Shown here one piece after another: positions 1 through 10,811 of a stretch of 64,000 nucleotides of DNA. Both the position numbers and the translations under genes were made by a program. The notes beneath the pieces were generated by a model, which was not told where the DNA came from, did not search any database, and saw only the letters and a list, made by a program, of their open reading frames with translations. Each line of letters begins with the position of its first letter. Position 1 is the stretch's first letter. Where the stretch lies: assembly GCA_028583405.1 (NCBI GenBank), contig CM053260.1, forward strand, positions 13,972,660 through 14,036,659, given 5' to 3'. This stretch comes from Pogonophryne albipinna (taxonomy: Eukaryota > Chordata > Actinopteri > Perciformes > Artedidraconidae).

Positions 1-375
1 TATTCGTTCCTCAAGTTGTAAAAATGTGCTAATAACGTTATTTTGAGAGTTATTTCCCTCTGCATTATGAACGCGCATCTAACCCACGGGACCGCGCCGC
101 CCGGCACGTTCATGTTACGTGTTCAGCACTACATGCGTTTATCTTTACCCATGGATACACACTCAGAACGGACCCATATCGCCTTACTGCCATCCCACGG
201 AGATGTAATAATGGATATATTGTACATTCATCATTTGTAAAATATTATACTACATGGGCTGTATGATTAAATCTTGTACAGTAAATGTTGTATTAAATAA
301 AGTTAATATTACCGACGTTAGATTAACGTCCCTGTAGCTTATTATTGCACTAAGAAGCTTATTGCACTGTGTATC

Positions 376-413
<38 letters not shown>

Positions 414-418
414 TATAT
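376..418. repeat. TA microsatellite
   Basis: An imperfect TA dinucleotide run directly precedes the MITE that starts at 419. A similar TA run resumes on its other side (about 1137-1160), so the MITE appears to have inserted into a TA repeat. The first 375 bases of the window contain no gene that I can support. Confidence 0.9.
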
Positions 419-1136
<718 letters not shown>

Positions 1137-1699
1137 ATATATATATATATATATATATACAGTGCAATAATTATTTCATGCTAAATGAAGCTCTGTTGCT
1201 TGGATATCACTAGATCCTGTTAGCGTAATATAAGTACATAACGATTGATGTCACATTAGCATAATTACTAGCTAGCCGCTAGCTGCCAACTCGTTAATAT
1301 CAAATCCATCATAATAACAATCCATTACCATGCTGTCATGAACGCGCGGTGCTGTTACGTGTACGCAAATTGACGTGCTTGATGTGAACGAGCATTTTGG
1401 TTAAAGTTGCGCATGCGCTATGAGCGCACATATGGGTACTTCTCAGGCATGCTGGGTAATCTGTGACGTTTCACTCTCTCAAAAGTTGGGCCATTCTATC
1501 ATCATGCACTAATGAGCAACTCTCATAGGAATGAATGAGGCCCCGCCTCCCACGCTGTATCCAGTTCTTATTATACATCCATGCGCGTTAACCAATCATC
1601 ACTCCTCTCTGGTCACTTTCACTTTTCCATGGTACTGTGAGAGGACATCGCTGTATTCGCCTGTAAGCTACATCCACAGGGAGATTCGGTTCAGTTCCA

Positions 1700-1857
1700 T
1701 CACATAATGTAACGCAGTAACGCACCCATTTAAATCACAGTAACTATAACGGCGTTACTGAATGGGAATAGGTAACTAGTAACGTTATTAGTTACCGCAA
1801 AAGTTAGTTGCGTTACAGTAATGCGTTAGTTTGTAACACGTTAGTCCCAACACTGGT
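1700..1857. mobile_element. Fragment or end of a GTTAC-rich hAT-type MITE
   Basis: The sequence is dense in TAACG/GTTAC palindromic motifs and ends in TAGTCCCAACACTGG. This looks like the AGTGTTGGGACTA terminus common in fish hAT MITEs, here in reverse orientation. I could not find a matching opposite end, so this is one terminus or a decayed copy. The flanks 1137-1700 and 1858-2418 show no gene or clear repeat structure. Confidence 0.5.
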
Positions 1858-2418
1858 AAACACACACCTGATCACCTGAGAGCTGCCGTTTCATTCAGAC
1901 TGTTTAAAAAAAAAAAAATGGTCTGATTTTAACAACTCAATGTGTGATTGTTATAGCAGTAATATTAGACACTAATAATACAGTAAACAACACTGTACAT
2001 ATTATTGTTTGCCCGTGGGATTAGGATGATCGGTAGTGAGAGCCGTGATGCATTTTCCTCCGGTCGGATGTGATATAAAAACAAAGCGATTATTTTTGTT
2101 GTTGTAAACTCACGTGGATTAAACTACATGTATTAGTGCATTCATTTCAATTCGGGAACATATGATACATTAAATGATCGTGAGGATGATGATTGAAAAT
2201 CGTTTGTTTGAGCCGGGCTGCATTTCCTGATCTAAAAACATAGCGATGTTTTGTAGGCTACTTACGCCAACGTGAATTAAACAACATTATTTTGTTAATA
2301 AAAACATGGTGTTTTGTAAATGATTACATGTCTCTTATTTAGCACACAATATGATCCTATCCGTGACATATGGATCTTAACAAATATCCGATCAGATACC
2401 TGTAGATCTATCAGCTGT

Positions 2419-3189
2419 TGTTGAAGCAAACACAGTAGTGGTGGCTTAAAGCCCACCTCTGCTCCGCGCCGTTCGTTAGATGAGCCTGGTCAGATTAATA
2501 AGAGAAGGAGTTCAAAACACCGGCATAAAAGTTATAACAATAATCTGATTTTAATGGTAAAAAACACCAATACAAATTACAGAGTACTCCGGGCTCCCAG
2601 CTCTACTGCTGTGCGATACAGGTATCGGGACCAGCCAGTCAGAAACAAGGGGGGCCCTTTGCATGAATAAACAACAGTATATATGGACATTTTTGGGGCG
2701 GATATGTGGGTCGGCTCTTCCATCCCATTTTACTCCTAAGTGAAGCGTGAGAGCCTCGGAACTAGTCAAGGTCAGAATCACTTTTTATCTTCCACCTAAC
2801 TTCACTCCTTTACTTTCCCAGGGAAGATTTCACACAAACTATTATTTCCCAAAACAATCAAACATTGTACACAGATATATTGGTGCTTGAGATTATACTG
2901 GCCCCAGGAAGAACCTTGAATAAGAACATGTGCATGTGCTGGTGGGGGGGAAAGTGTATGTGTGTGTGTGTGCTGATATCTGGGTCAGTGAGTGTAAGTG
3001 TGTGTGCTGGAGACAGGAGGTGTAAGTGTGTGTGTCAGGGTATCTGGGTCATTGAGTGTAAGTAAAAAGGGTTATATATATAGGATTACTTTAAAACAGT
3101 CCCAAATAATACATGTTCACTTCAATACAGTTCAAGATAATACCTGTTTACTTTAATACAGTTTAGAACAATATCTGTTTGCTTTAACC
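2419..3189 (-). repeat. 3' LTR of the endogenous retrovirus
   Basis: This is a direct repeat of 6431-7203 with scattered substitutions and a one-base difference in a G run. On the minus strand the element's purine tract leads directly into it. A TATATATA stretch near 3073-3081 could be the promoter TATA box when read on the minus strand. The short open frame at 2551-2781, also present in the other LTR, is probably incidental. Confidence 0.88.
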
Positions 3190-3197
3190 CCTCTTTT
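3188..3197 (-). other. Polypurine tract of the endogenous retrovirus
   Basis: Read on the minus strand, AAAAGAGGGG lies immediately before the 3' LTR. This is the expected place for the plus-strand DNA primer of a retrovirus and it supports the minus orientation. Confidence 0.7.
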
Positions 3198-3249
3198 GAT
3201 CTCACCTTCAGAGATCAACTTATACACAGCATTTGAAACATAACCACTG

Positions 3250-5130
3250 TCATTCTTTTCTACTGTCTGTTCCTGCTCTTTTCTCAACTCTTTCCACCTC
3301 ATAGTGAGAAGTCTGTTGTGCTAATATCCTCCTGAAATCTCCAAGGCAAATTGTTTGTCCTACTGACAGATCAGCAAACCTACTCATCCAATGTCTCCCT
3401 CCCTCAGTAGGTAGGGGCATTTTGTCAACTATAGCATGTATGTCTCCTAGTGTAAAAGGATTGTAAGCGATATTCCCACTGGGGAGAGCCACTAAAGGTG
3501 CCTGTAATGCTGGGCCCATAAAGGCATGAGACGTGGGGTTTTCTGAGGTGTGTTGGGATCTTAACATCCTACGGGGGAGTGTAAGCACCTGTTCTTCGGG
3601 CAGTTCAGTGATTGTTCCTGTCAGAGATATACTTTTAACCTTGTTCCTACGCTTTCTGCAGTTGTCTTCTTCCTGTTCTATTAGCCCTTGCTGAACAGTG
3701 TCCTGATAGCTATCTCTGTGTCCTGTGTCTTCTGCTCTAGAGTAACACTTATCACTTTCATCTCCAGCTGCTCCTCCTGTACTGACTGGGTAATAGTGGG
3801 TCTGGGCTCCTCTACTTCTGAAAGGGTCACTTGACCCCCCCCCCTCTGAGCCTCTGTCTTCTGTTCTGCCCTGGCTGTCTTGTCTATCTATGCTTCTCCT
3901 CTGATTTACTGGCTCCCTCTCAGCACCCTCTATTCCTCCTATTTGTTCACAGGCTTTTATATAAGCTATTGCTCCAGGGCTTCTACCCTCTTTGTCGCGT
4001 CCCTGTTTTTGTCTAATTTGCCTCCCTTGTTCTTCATAATCCTGCTTGTGTTGTATTTCCCTTTCTTCTAGTATTTCTGCCATGTGGAGTACTTCTTCCT
4101 GTGTGGGGTCTGCGTGGCTTCTTGTAATATTTTCCAGAATGGAAACAAACCGCTCTCTCTCTCTATCTGTCTTTATTTTGTCTGATGGGCTTTCCTCCTC
4201 GGAGGAGGAAAAGAGCATCCGTTCTGGGGTGGTGCAAGCTGTCTGTAGAGTTTCATTTATTTCCTCCCTTTGTCCTTCATTCCCTCCAAGTGAGGCAGAG
4301 TTCCTCTGACCTTCTGATTTTGTCTTTGTAGTGGGAGTGTTCCTTAAAGGAGTCAATGCTACATTTCCCACTATTTTAAAATTTCCCCCTCTTATAGCAG
4401 CTATTTCCTGTTCTGAATCGGATGATGTGCCTGCTACCATCATTTGTAAATTTGTCACGGGTGGCGCGCTAGGGGTAGGGATAGAATAAGGGGGTGGGTT
4501 CTTAGATAGATCGGCCAGGTCCGGGTAAATGAGGGTAGACAAGATGGGAGCAGACGGGTCCCCTATAGGTCCTGCTGGAGACTTCTCCTCTGAGCTAGCC
4601 TTCTGTGCCGTGCCCTCCTCATTTACAGCACTGCGGATAGTTTGCCTCACTATGTCTTCTCTATCAGAGGCAGAGGTTTCATCTTTATTTATATCCCTAA
4701 AAATGACTCGTTTTGCAATAAAGTCAAATATTTCTCCATTCGTAGGTACATGTGTTGACACTGGTGTTTCTTTAATGTCCTGAGGGAACAGGAGTGTGCC
4801 AACGTCACTAGAGCGTTGAAACTCCCCTCCCTGTGTTTGGGCTGCTATCATGGTTTGGGGATTTTTGGCTGGGAGGGTAGTAATATTTGCTCCCTTAATG
4901 GCGAGTGCTGCGTTATGGCAAATCCTCCTTAATTTATCTACCGCCTCTTTCTCTTTGTTTAGTTTATTACGGCCAAATAATCCGGGTTTTTGCCCGTTTA
5001 GGTTTCCAAGTTTCTTTACAAGCTGTCGCTCATAAACATTTAGTGCTGTGCTTAGACTTCCTAAAGTCTCATCTCCTCCTACCCTGTCCTCTTCCATCAT
5101 TTTATTTTTAGGAACCTTAGATCTGCGCAA
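3250..5130 (-). CDS. gag: Truncated retroviral Gag polyprotein (endogenous)
   Basis: This 626-codon open frame reads toward the left LTR. The first in-frame ATG is at about 5100; the longer frame begins with a non-ATG codon. In order, it has a basic N-terminal part and a proline-rich section with adjacent late-domain motifs (PPPY, then PSAP, near residues 213-224). A long charged region rich in E, R and Q follows (about 255-480). The C-terminal part (about 545-600), with YNPFTLGDIHAIVDKMPLP, resembles the start of a retroviral capsid N-terminal domain. The frame stops soon after, so most of capsid and all of nucleocapsid, protease and pol are missing. The assignment rests on position, late-domain motifs and the capsid-like segment; I cannot name the retroviral genus. 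It is a defective genomic copy. Confidence 0.8.
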   Translation of the reverse strand: MRRSKVPKNKMMEEDRVGGDETLGSLSTALNVYERQLVKKLGNLNGQKPGLFGRNKLNKEKEAVDKLRRICHNAALAIKGANITTLPAKNPQTMIAAQTQGGEFQRSSDVGTLLFPQDIKETPVSTHVPTNGEIFDFIAKRVIFRDINKDETSASDREDIVRQTIRSAVNEEGTAQKASSEEKSPAGPIGDPSAPILSTLIYPDLADLSKNPPPYSIPTPSAPPVTNLQMMVAGTSSDSEQEIAAIRGGNFKIVGNVALTPLRNTPTTKTKSEGQRNSASLGGNEGQREEINETLQTACTTPERMLFSSSEEESPSDKIKTDRERERFVSILENITRSHADPTQEEVLHMAEILEEREIQHKQDYEEQGRQIRQKQGRDKEGRSPGAIAYIKACEQIGGIEGAEREPVNQRRSIDRQDSQGRTEDRGSEGGGSSDPFRSRGAQTHYYPVSTGGAAGDESDKCYSRAEDTGHRDSYQDTVQQGLIEQEEDNCRKRRNKVKSISLTGTITELPEEQVLTLPRRMLRSQHTSENPTSHAFMGPALQAPLVALPSGNIAYNPFTLGDIHAIVDKMPLPTEGGRHWMSRFADLSVGQTICLGDFRRILAQQTSHYEVERVEKRAGTDSRKE

Positions 5131-5252
5131 GCCTTTTTTGTGTCTCTCTGTTTGATTCCACTGAGAATCAATCTCTCAGTCTGTTCCCATTGTTCGCGGA
5201 AGTTTCCGGGAATTGGGACGCCTAAATCACTCTTTTTAAATTCTCCTTCCAT
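5097..5252 (-). CDS. Short ATG-initiated ORF overlapping the gag start
   Basis: A 51-codon frame starts at an ATG (5252-5250 on the minus strand) and stops just inside the start of the main gag frame, in a different reading frame. It encodes a charged peptide with a GNFREQWEQTERLI segment, of the kind found in retroviral matrix regions. It may be the displaced N-terminus of Gag, separated by a frame disruption, or an upstream ORF. I do not reconstruct a joined product. Confidence 0.4.
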   Translation of the reverse strand: MEGEFKKSDLGVPIPGNFREQWEQTERLILSGIKQRDTKKACADLRFLKIK

Positions 5253-6407
5253 TATGACTTCGTATCTTTTATCTGACTGGTTTGGTCTGTGTTAACTTTG
5301 TATTTATCAATACACTGGAGAAATCTTGTCGTTACTCTTAATGTCCTTATTGTTATTTATTTGAATGTCCTGTTAATTCAGACGTGCACACAGTCTGAAT
5401 TCAAAGTTTCCAGCGTGACACAACACAGAATACTGTTACACCCTGTTCGCCACCAGAGGGAAGCAGCTGTCCACAAATGAGCTTCCCCTCTCTGGTGAAG
5501 CTCTCCGTTCTGCAAACTGTCTCCTATCACTATGCTCTCTTTTCTCAATTATTACACAGGTTCGACGTAAAAAATGACACAGAGTTTATTCCCTTATACA
5601 TTCTGTCCAGCTTTTTTTGTGCGATGTATTATTTCAACAGATAATCCTGGCTTTTTGAGAGCGCTTCGACACCTCTCTTTAGAGATGTGACTCTCACATG
5701 GAGATTAAACCCAAGCCAAAAAAATCCTTTATCGTCACGTTTAGCTGTTCAGATCAACCACACAGCAAGAGTTTGTGAAATCCGGTCCTTCCAAATTGAT
5801 TTTGAAATTTGCGTATTTCCTCTTGGATATACCCACATATAATATCGACTTCAGCTTTCTGTCAGCCTATAGTCTACAGAATTTCCCCAGCGAGTCAGCC
5901 GTGCAGGACTAGACTACCTCACGGAGACCTCACTGGTTCACTTTGCTAGGTCAAGAATGCTCTACTTGACTCTACACAAATATAACTCGATGCCCGGTCC
6001 GGAATGCCCTACCGAACTCTGAGCACCGACTTTGCTATTAGTGAGCTAAGGACTGGAATATACACCAGACTCTTACACACCCTTAGTGTCCTATAGGCCA
6101 GGAATATACACCTGACTCTTATACACACTTAGTGTCCTATAGGCCAGGAATGTACACCTGACTCTTATACAAACACTTTCTTAAGTATTGTATTTTTTAC
6201 CGTGACTAAGGACACTGAGAACACCGATGACAACTCTAAAATTTTGTAGCAAAGCCAAATCACAGATTTTGGTAATCAACAGGTATCTGTTTTACCTTTG
6301 TATTATGTAGGACGTCCTGGTTTAGTTGTCAACGGTGTCCCGGGTGTCCTCCCCTGGACAGAAATTCGTCCGCTGGCTGTCGGTGGTCCTTCTAGAGACC
6401 AGCACTC
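5253..6407 (-). other. 5' leader of the endogenous retrovirus
   Basis: About 1.15 kb lies between the primer binding site and the gag region, with no supported coding frame. Near the LTR it carries a repeat of about 50 bp (two full copies and a partial one, 6058-6170) built around CTTAGTGTCCTATAGGCCAGG. The long leader may hold packaging signals, but none can be identified by eye. Confidence 0.55.
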
Positions 6408-6427
6408 ATCACGTCGGGAAGTCACCA
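6408..6427 (-). other. tRNA-Trp-like primer binding site
   Basis: On the minus strand, three bases inside the 5' LTR, the sequence reads TGGTGACTTCCCGACGTGAT. From knowledge of retroviruses, tRNA-Trp primer sites read TGGTGAC followed by CCCGACGTGAT. The match is complete except for two extra T bases in the middle. It fixes the element's orientation and its 5' LTR. Confidence 0.7.
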
Positions 6428-6430
6428 GAT

Positions 6431-7203
6431 TGTTGAAGCAAACACAATAGTGGTGGCTTAAAGCCCACCTCTGCTCCGCGCCGTTCGTTAGATGAGCCTG
6501 GTCAGATTAATAAGAGAAGGAGTTCAAAACACCGGCATAAAAGTTATAACAATAATCTGATTTTAATGGTAAAAAACACCAATACAAATTACAGAGTACT
6601 CTGGACTCCCAGCTCTACTGCTGTGCGATACAGGTATCGGGACCAGCCAGTCAGAAACAAGGGGGGCCCTTTGCATGAATAAACAACAGTATATATGGAC
6701 ATTTTTGGGGCGGATATGTGGGTCGGCTCTTCCATCCCATTTTACTCCTAAGTGAAGCGTGAGAGCCTCGGAACTAGTCAAGGTCAGAATCACTTTTTAT
6801 CTTCCACCTAACTTCACTCCTTTACTTTCCCAGGGAAGATTTCACACAAACTATTATTTCCCAAAACAATCAAACATTGTACACAGAGATATTGGTGCTT
6901 GAGATTATACTGGCCCCAGGAAGAACCTTGAATAAGAACATGTGCATGTGCTGGTGGGGGGAAAGTGTATGTGTGTGTGTGTGTGCTGATATCTGAGTCA
7001 GTGAGTGTAAGTGTGTGTGCTGGAGACAGGAGGTGTAAGTGTGTGTGTCAGGGTATCTGGGTCATTGAGTGTAAGTAAAAAAGGGTTATATATATAGGAT
7101 TACTTTAAAACAGTCCCAAATAATACATGTTCACTTCAATACAGTTCAAGATAATACCTGTTTACTTTAATACAGTTTAGAACAATATCTGTTTGCTTTA
7201 ACA
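6431..7203 (-). repeat. 5' LTR of the endogenous retrovirus
   Basis: This repeat is nearly identical to 2419-3189. On the minus strand it is followed directly by the primer binding site. The outer edge, ending TGTTTGCTTTAACA, abuts the leader of the Gypsy remnant at 7204 with no visible target duplication. Confidence 0.88.
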
Positions 7204-7589
7204 TGTCGTCAGGTTTTGTGTGCCAATCAGAAGGTAAGATGTTGCTGTTTGTTACGCTTTTGTAAAAGAGATTTTCCCCGCTAGGCTTAAGTGGCGTTTC
7301 CCCTTGGGTTGCGTCTGTTTTTTTTTGTTTTCATAGTGTTGTGGCGACGTGGTTAGTGTCAGCTGTTTTCGGACAGCTGTCTCGGGGGCACGTCCGCGTG
7401 AGTTCTTGGTGTTACCTGCGTGCAGGTCGCTCCATAACTCCGCCGGGTTCCAGTGCGTAATTACCCACCGCAAGCCACATGAAGACTAGGTGAGATTAGG
7501 AAGATTTTGTTTCGGCAGTTAGGGGGAAATTCTCTGTTGGGTTCATTTTATGCCCATGCGTGTTGGCAGTTTAGTACTTTGCTTTCTGA

Positions 7590-9257
7590 TTGGTTATTAT
7601 GACTTCTTTGTCAGCGTTTGTGGATGCGCCCTCAGTGTCTTTCTTAGATGATTGCCAGAAGGCGCAGTTGGTCGAAATAGCAAAGCACTATGACATTGCT
7701 GTTGTGGGGAGCAAGCGGAAACATGACATTAAAACTGTCATCGTGTCATCTTTGTTTGAGCAGGGGGTGTTGCAGAAGAGTGAGTCTGGTGCGGCAGGGT
7801 TCGTACCGGTAGTGGTTCAGACAGCTGGTTTGACGTTCGAGCAGCAAAAGTTCCGAAGTTGGGTCAAGGGGGATAAGCAGACACATGTGGAGTTTATCCG
7901 TGATTTGACTTCTAATTTTCAGCGCTGGTGTGCGGCAGCAAAGGTTGACAGTTTTGACGGTCTTTGTGAACTCATTGTATTGGAACAATTTAAAGATGTT
8001 ATCCCTCAGCGTGTGGCCACTTATGTAAATGAGCAGAAACCTTCCACCGCGCTCAGAGCTGCTGAATTAGCAGATGATTTTGTGTTGACACATAAGGACA
8101 GTTTTACAGAGAAGTGGTCTAGGTGTGATTGGAGACGTGGAGAAGATGGTGGCTATTCCCGCGGTGGTGCAAAGTTCTCACCAGGCTCCTCCCGTAGATT
8201 TGCAGGTCCAGGGCGATCCGAGGGCGCCAGAGTGGGCCAATGTCATTATTGCCGAGAAGAGGGTCATTGGAAGGAGCGGTGTCCGTTGCTGGAACCTGAG
8301 GGGAAGCCTCGTTCTTCATCACATGCTCCAGCCATGTGTTGTTCTGCCGTTTTGGTTAAAAAGCCGCAGAGTGTAAGATCGGGCATGGTGCCTGTTAAGA
8401 AGCTGGTTTGTGCCGACTTGGAGGTGGGTTCTGTTTTTGAGCCGTTCATAACGGAAGCCGTTGTATCGATGGTCGGTAGTGACAAGTATGTTCCGATTAA
8501 GGTGTTGCGTGACACAGCAGCTAGATACTCATTTATTGTTGAGTCAGTGTTGCCTTTTTCGTCAGAGACAGAAACAGGGGATTTTGTGCTGATGAGGGGC
8601 ATGGAGATGGGCTTGATTCCTGTGCAACGTCATACAGTAGTGCTGGATTGTGAGCTGGTACGGGGAGTTGTGTCTATCGGCGTGCGTCCCGCGTTGCCAC
8701 TTGATGGGGTACAGATGATTTTGGGCAACGATCTAGCTGGTAGTGCTGTGTGGGCGGGTGTGCCACCGCCTGTGGTGGTTTCCAGGCCGTTGGCATCTGT
8801 AGAGCCAGATGAGAGCGGTTTGCAATTTCCAAGTGTGTCTCCAGTTTATACTGTTACGCGTGCGCAGAGCCGTAGGATGTCGACTGACCCACCTGTTTCG
8901 GAGTCTGGAAAATGTGGTCCAGCACGGTCCTTTGACTTTGAGATCGAGACAAAGAAGAAGGAGAAGAAAGAGAGGAAACCCTGCAAAGCGAAGAAGAGGA
9001 GGCCGAAGAAGAGGAGGCCGAAGAAGAGGAGGCCGAAGGAGGTCGGCGCGCCCAAGAGGCCGATGAGCGCCTACATGCTGTGGCTCAACGCCAGCCAACC
9101 CAAGGAGGAGTGGGACAGTGGCGGAGGAGGAGCGTCCTCCAGTCCTAAGAAGGAAATTAAAAAAGCTGGAATTAAGAAGGATATTGGGTTGTCGTGGATC
9201 CCTTTGGGGCCCCGTCTTAAGGGGGGGGCTGTGATGCCCCTGTGGGTTCATCAGTAG
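7590..9257 (+). CDS. SCAN-CCHC-retropepsin ORF fused to an SSRP1 HMG-box fragment
   Basis: This 555-codon frame probably starts at the ATG at 7599. A SCAN-like capsid domain occupies about residues 85-170 (FRSWVKGDKQTHVEFIRDL through the VLEQF and LADDFVLTH stretches). A zinc knuckle follows near 215-228 (CHYCREEGHWKERC, CX2CX4HX4C). A retropepsin-like segment reads LRDTAARYSFI, where active enzymes usually have DTG, so activity is doubtful. After the usual post-protease linker (VTRAQSRR) the frame does not enter pol. It becomes Lys-rich with three KKRRP units, then reads GAPKRPMSAYMLWLNAS, the start of the SSRP1 (FACT subunit) HMG box. It next jumps to KEEWD, matching a later part of the same box, then to a Ser/Gly/Lys tail. 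The last codons lie in the LTR. Whether it is expressed is unknown. Confidence 0.75.
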   Translation: MVIMTSLSAFVDAPSVSFLDDCQKAQLVEIAKHYDIAVVGSKRKHDIKTVIVSSLFEQGVLQKSESGAAGFVPVVVQTAGLTFEQQKFRSWVKGDKQTHVEFIRDLTSNFQRWCAAAKVDSFDGLCELIVLEQFKDVIPQRVATYVNEQKPSTALRAAELADDFVLTHKDSFTEKWSRCDWRRGEDGGYSRGGAKFSPGSSRRFAGPGRSEGARVGQCHYCREEGHWKERCPLLEPEGKPRSSSHAPAMCCSAVLVKKPQSVRSGMVPVKKLVCADLEVGSVFEPFITEAVVSMVGSDKYVPIKVLRDTAARYSFIVESVLPFSSETETGDFVLMRGMEMGLIPVQRHTVVLDCELVRGVVSIGVRPALPLDGVQMILGNDLAGSAVWAGVPPPVVVSRPLASVEPDESGLQFPSVSPVYTVTRAQSRRMSTDPPVSESGKCGPARSFDFEIETKKKEKKERKPCKAKKRRPKKRRPKKRRPKEVGAPKRPMSAYMLWLNASQPKEEWDSGGGGASSSPKKEIKKAGIKKDIGLSWIPLGPRLKGGAVMPLWVHQ

Positions 9258-9623
9258 AGAGGAGGTGGCTGTGCTGTGGTGATTGGTGATTGCAGTAACT
9301 CAGGGCACCTGGGTCTGGTGTCCTGCAGCTATTTAACGCCTCTCTGCTCCTCTCTGTTCTCTCTCTGCTTCTCCCTGCAGGCACACCGGTTTTGTTGAGT
9401 ATAGTAGGAATTTCTTCAGTTGCTTTACTTTGTGCACTTCAACACTCTCACACACATACATGTCCATACAATCCTCACCCTGCATTTACATTACTGATAC
9501 CACTGACATCCACACCTCATACTTTACTGGATTTGATTTGTTTGTCTTAAATAAACACCGTTACCTACCCGTTGACATGTTGTGTCTCCTTTTTGTTGTG
9601 GCCTTTTGAGCCAGGTCGCAACA
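9230..9623 (+). repeat. 3' LTR of the Gypsy remnant
   Basis: It begins TGTGATGCCCC directly after the purine tract and ends GGTCGCAACA, giving the TG...CA ends of an LTR. It contains a TATTTAA TATA-like box (about 9330) and AATAAA (about 9550), in the correct order for a promoter and polyadenylation signal. No second copy was found in the window. Confidence 0.75.
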
Positions 9624-10811
9624 AATGACTATTTTGCACATCCCTTTCAAGATTGCATGATTTTCTAAGGTTTATTGACATATCATATAGGCCTACACAA
9701 CTATGGTGTAGTCATGCATTGAATGAAAAACTTGGGTCACAGGTTCCTCAACAGTGCATTACAAGACATCTATCAATATTTGTGCATACCTCCAGCAATG
9801 TTAACTATGTTGAAGCACTTATGTTAACTGATATTATACATAATGTATTAAACTCTTATAAGATGTATGTAGATATTTCATCTCCGGCCTTGTCAGGTAT
9901 TGAACAATCAATAAATAAAGAAGACAGAATTGTTAAATATAAAACACAGAATTTGTGTGATTATACTAAATGATTTACAAATAAACACCACTGCATATTT
10001 ACAACTGTTTCACATGCTGATGTAACGCAAATGTTCCAACTTGGGATCAATAAAGTATATCTTATCTTAAAGAGCCTGTGACACGAGTTTCCCCCATCAT
10101 CCAAACCCATCAATTTGAGTAAATATTGTCCCCTTGAAAACCGTTACTGAACTGATTTTGGATATTTGTACTTTGATAACCATTAATCTGCCCTTCAATG
10201 TTGACCATTTTCTGGATCTTCTCGGGGATTCTTCAAGTCCCGCCAAATTATGGGTGACGTCATTGCGGGCACAGCGCTCCAGCTGCACCGTTCAGGATCC
10301 CAGCATCTGCATGTAAACGCACGATGGTGCACACAGCAGCAAGCTCAGACAGCGATGACAGTTTAATTTTAAACGTGTCTGAGAGCTCATATGAGGCTGA
10401 AGGATCGGTTTATGTTGTATCTGTTAGAAGTTTAGGAATTAGGTGCGTCAATATGGGCGATCATACGGTCATGTAACCAGTGGTGGACTGGGACTAAAAA
10501 TCATCCCGGGACTCTCGACCGGCCCACTTCGGTACCGCTAGTAAATTGTCAACGGGGGGAGTGGGGGATGTCGGGGGCGGCGGGTGCTGTAGGCTGGGGA
10601 AGGCTAAGCCTTCCCAAATATTTGTGTCACTGCATCCTGGTAAAATACAAATATAATGTATAATGTCTGTGTCTTTGACATTAGCGCTGCTAGCCACCTG
10701 TGCCCTGTACTACGAAGCCAGTTCAACATACCCATGATATGTTTGAGTAACAAAAAAACTAACAACAACAAACTAACAAACGAGATCTCGCTAAGCGGTC
10801 CTACGACGCTG
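9624..10811. other. Gene-free stretch with repeat debris
   Basis: AT-rich sequence without supported genes. A probable retrotransposon 3' tail (GGGATCAATAAAGTATATC plus short TATCT repeats) lies at 10043-10068. A segment starting CAGTGGTGGACTGGGAC (about 10480) looks like a MITE end. A TACTACGAAGC motif (about 10709) is another sequence common in fish repeats. The 106-codon frame at 9653-9973 has no recognisable features and I do not call it. Confidence 0.5.

Larger units (their letters stand above)
2419..7203 (-). mobile_element. Endogenous retrovirus, gag-only deletion derivative
   Basis: Two long direct repeats of about 772 bp (2419-3189 and 6431-7203) flank a 3.2-kb interior, the arrangement of an LTR provirus. 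Orientation is minus: the primer binding site abuts the inner edge of the right repeat, a purine tract abuts the left repeat, and gag reads leftward. Each LTR has imperfect inverted ends (TGTTGAAGCAAACA and TGTTTGCTTTAACA). The two LTRs differ at few positions, suggesting fairly recent insertion or gene conversion. No pol or env is present, since gag runs almost to the 3' LTR. I found no target duplication next to the outer LTR ends. Confidence 0.88.
7204..9623 (+). mobile_element. Gmr1-like Gypsy retrotransposon remnant with 3' LTR
   Basis: The block consists of a leader (7204-7589), a gag-protease ORF, a purine tract (AA plus eight G, 9219-9228) and a 394-bp LTR (9230-9623). The 5' LTR, reverse transcriptase, RNase H and integrase are absent. 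A SCAN-type capsid followed by a CCHC knuckle is characteristic of Gmr1-like Gypsy elements, the source of vertebrate SCAN domains. The left boundary is cut by the endogenous retrovirus LTR. Confidence 0.8.

Noticed and set aside
2400..7215. Target-site duplication of the endogenous retrovirus
   Set aside because: Bases flanking the outer LTR ends (CAGCTGT on the left, TGTCGTC on the right) do not form a 4-6 bp direct repeat.
8733..9251. 172-codon antisense ORF
   Set aside because: It is a shadow of the Gypsy-SSRP1 frame, produced by its GAG/AAG-rich codons.
9653..9973. 106-codon plus-strand ORF
   Set aside because: AT-rich with no recognisable motif and sits between repeat fragments; likely chance.
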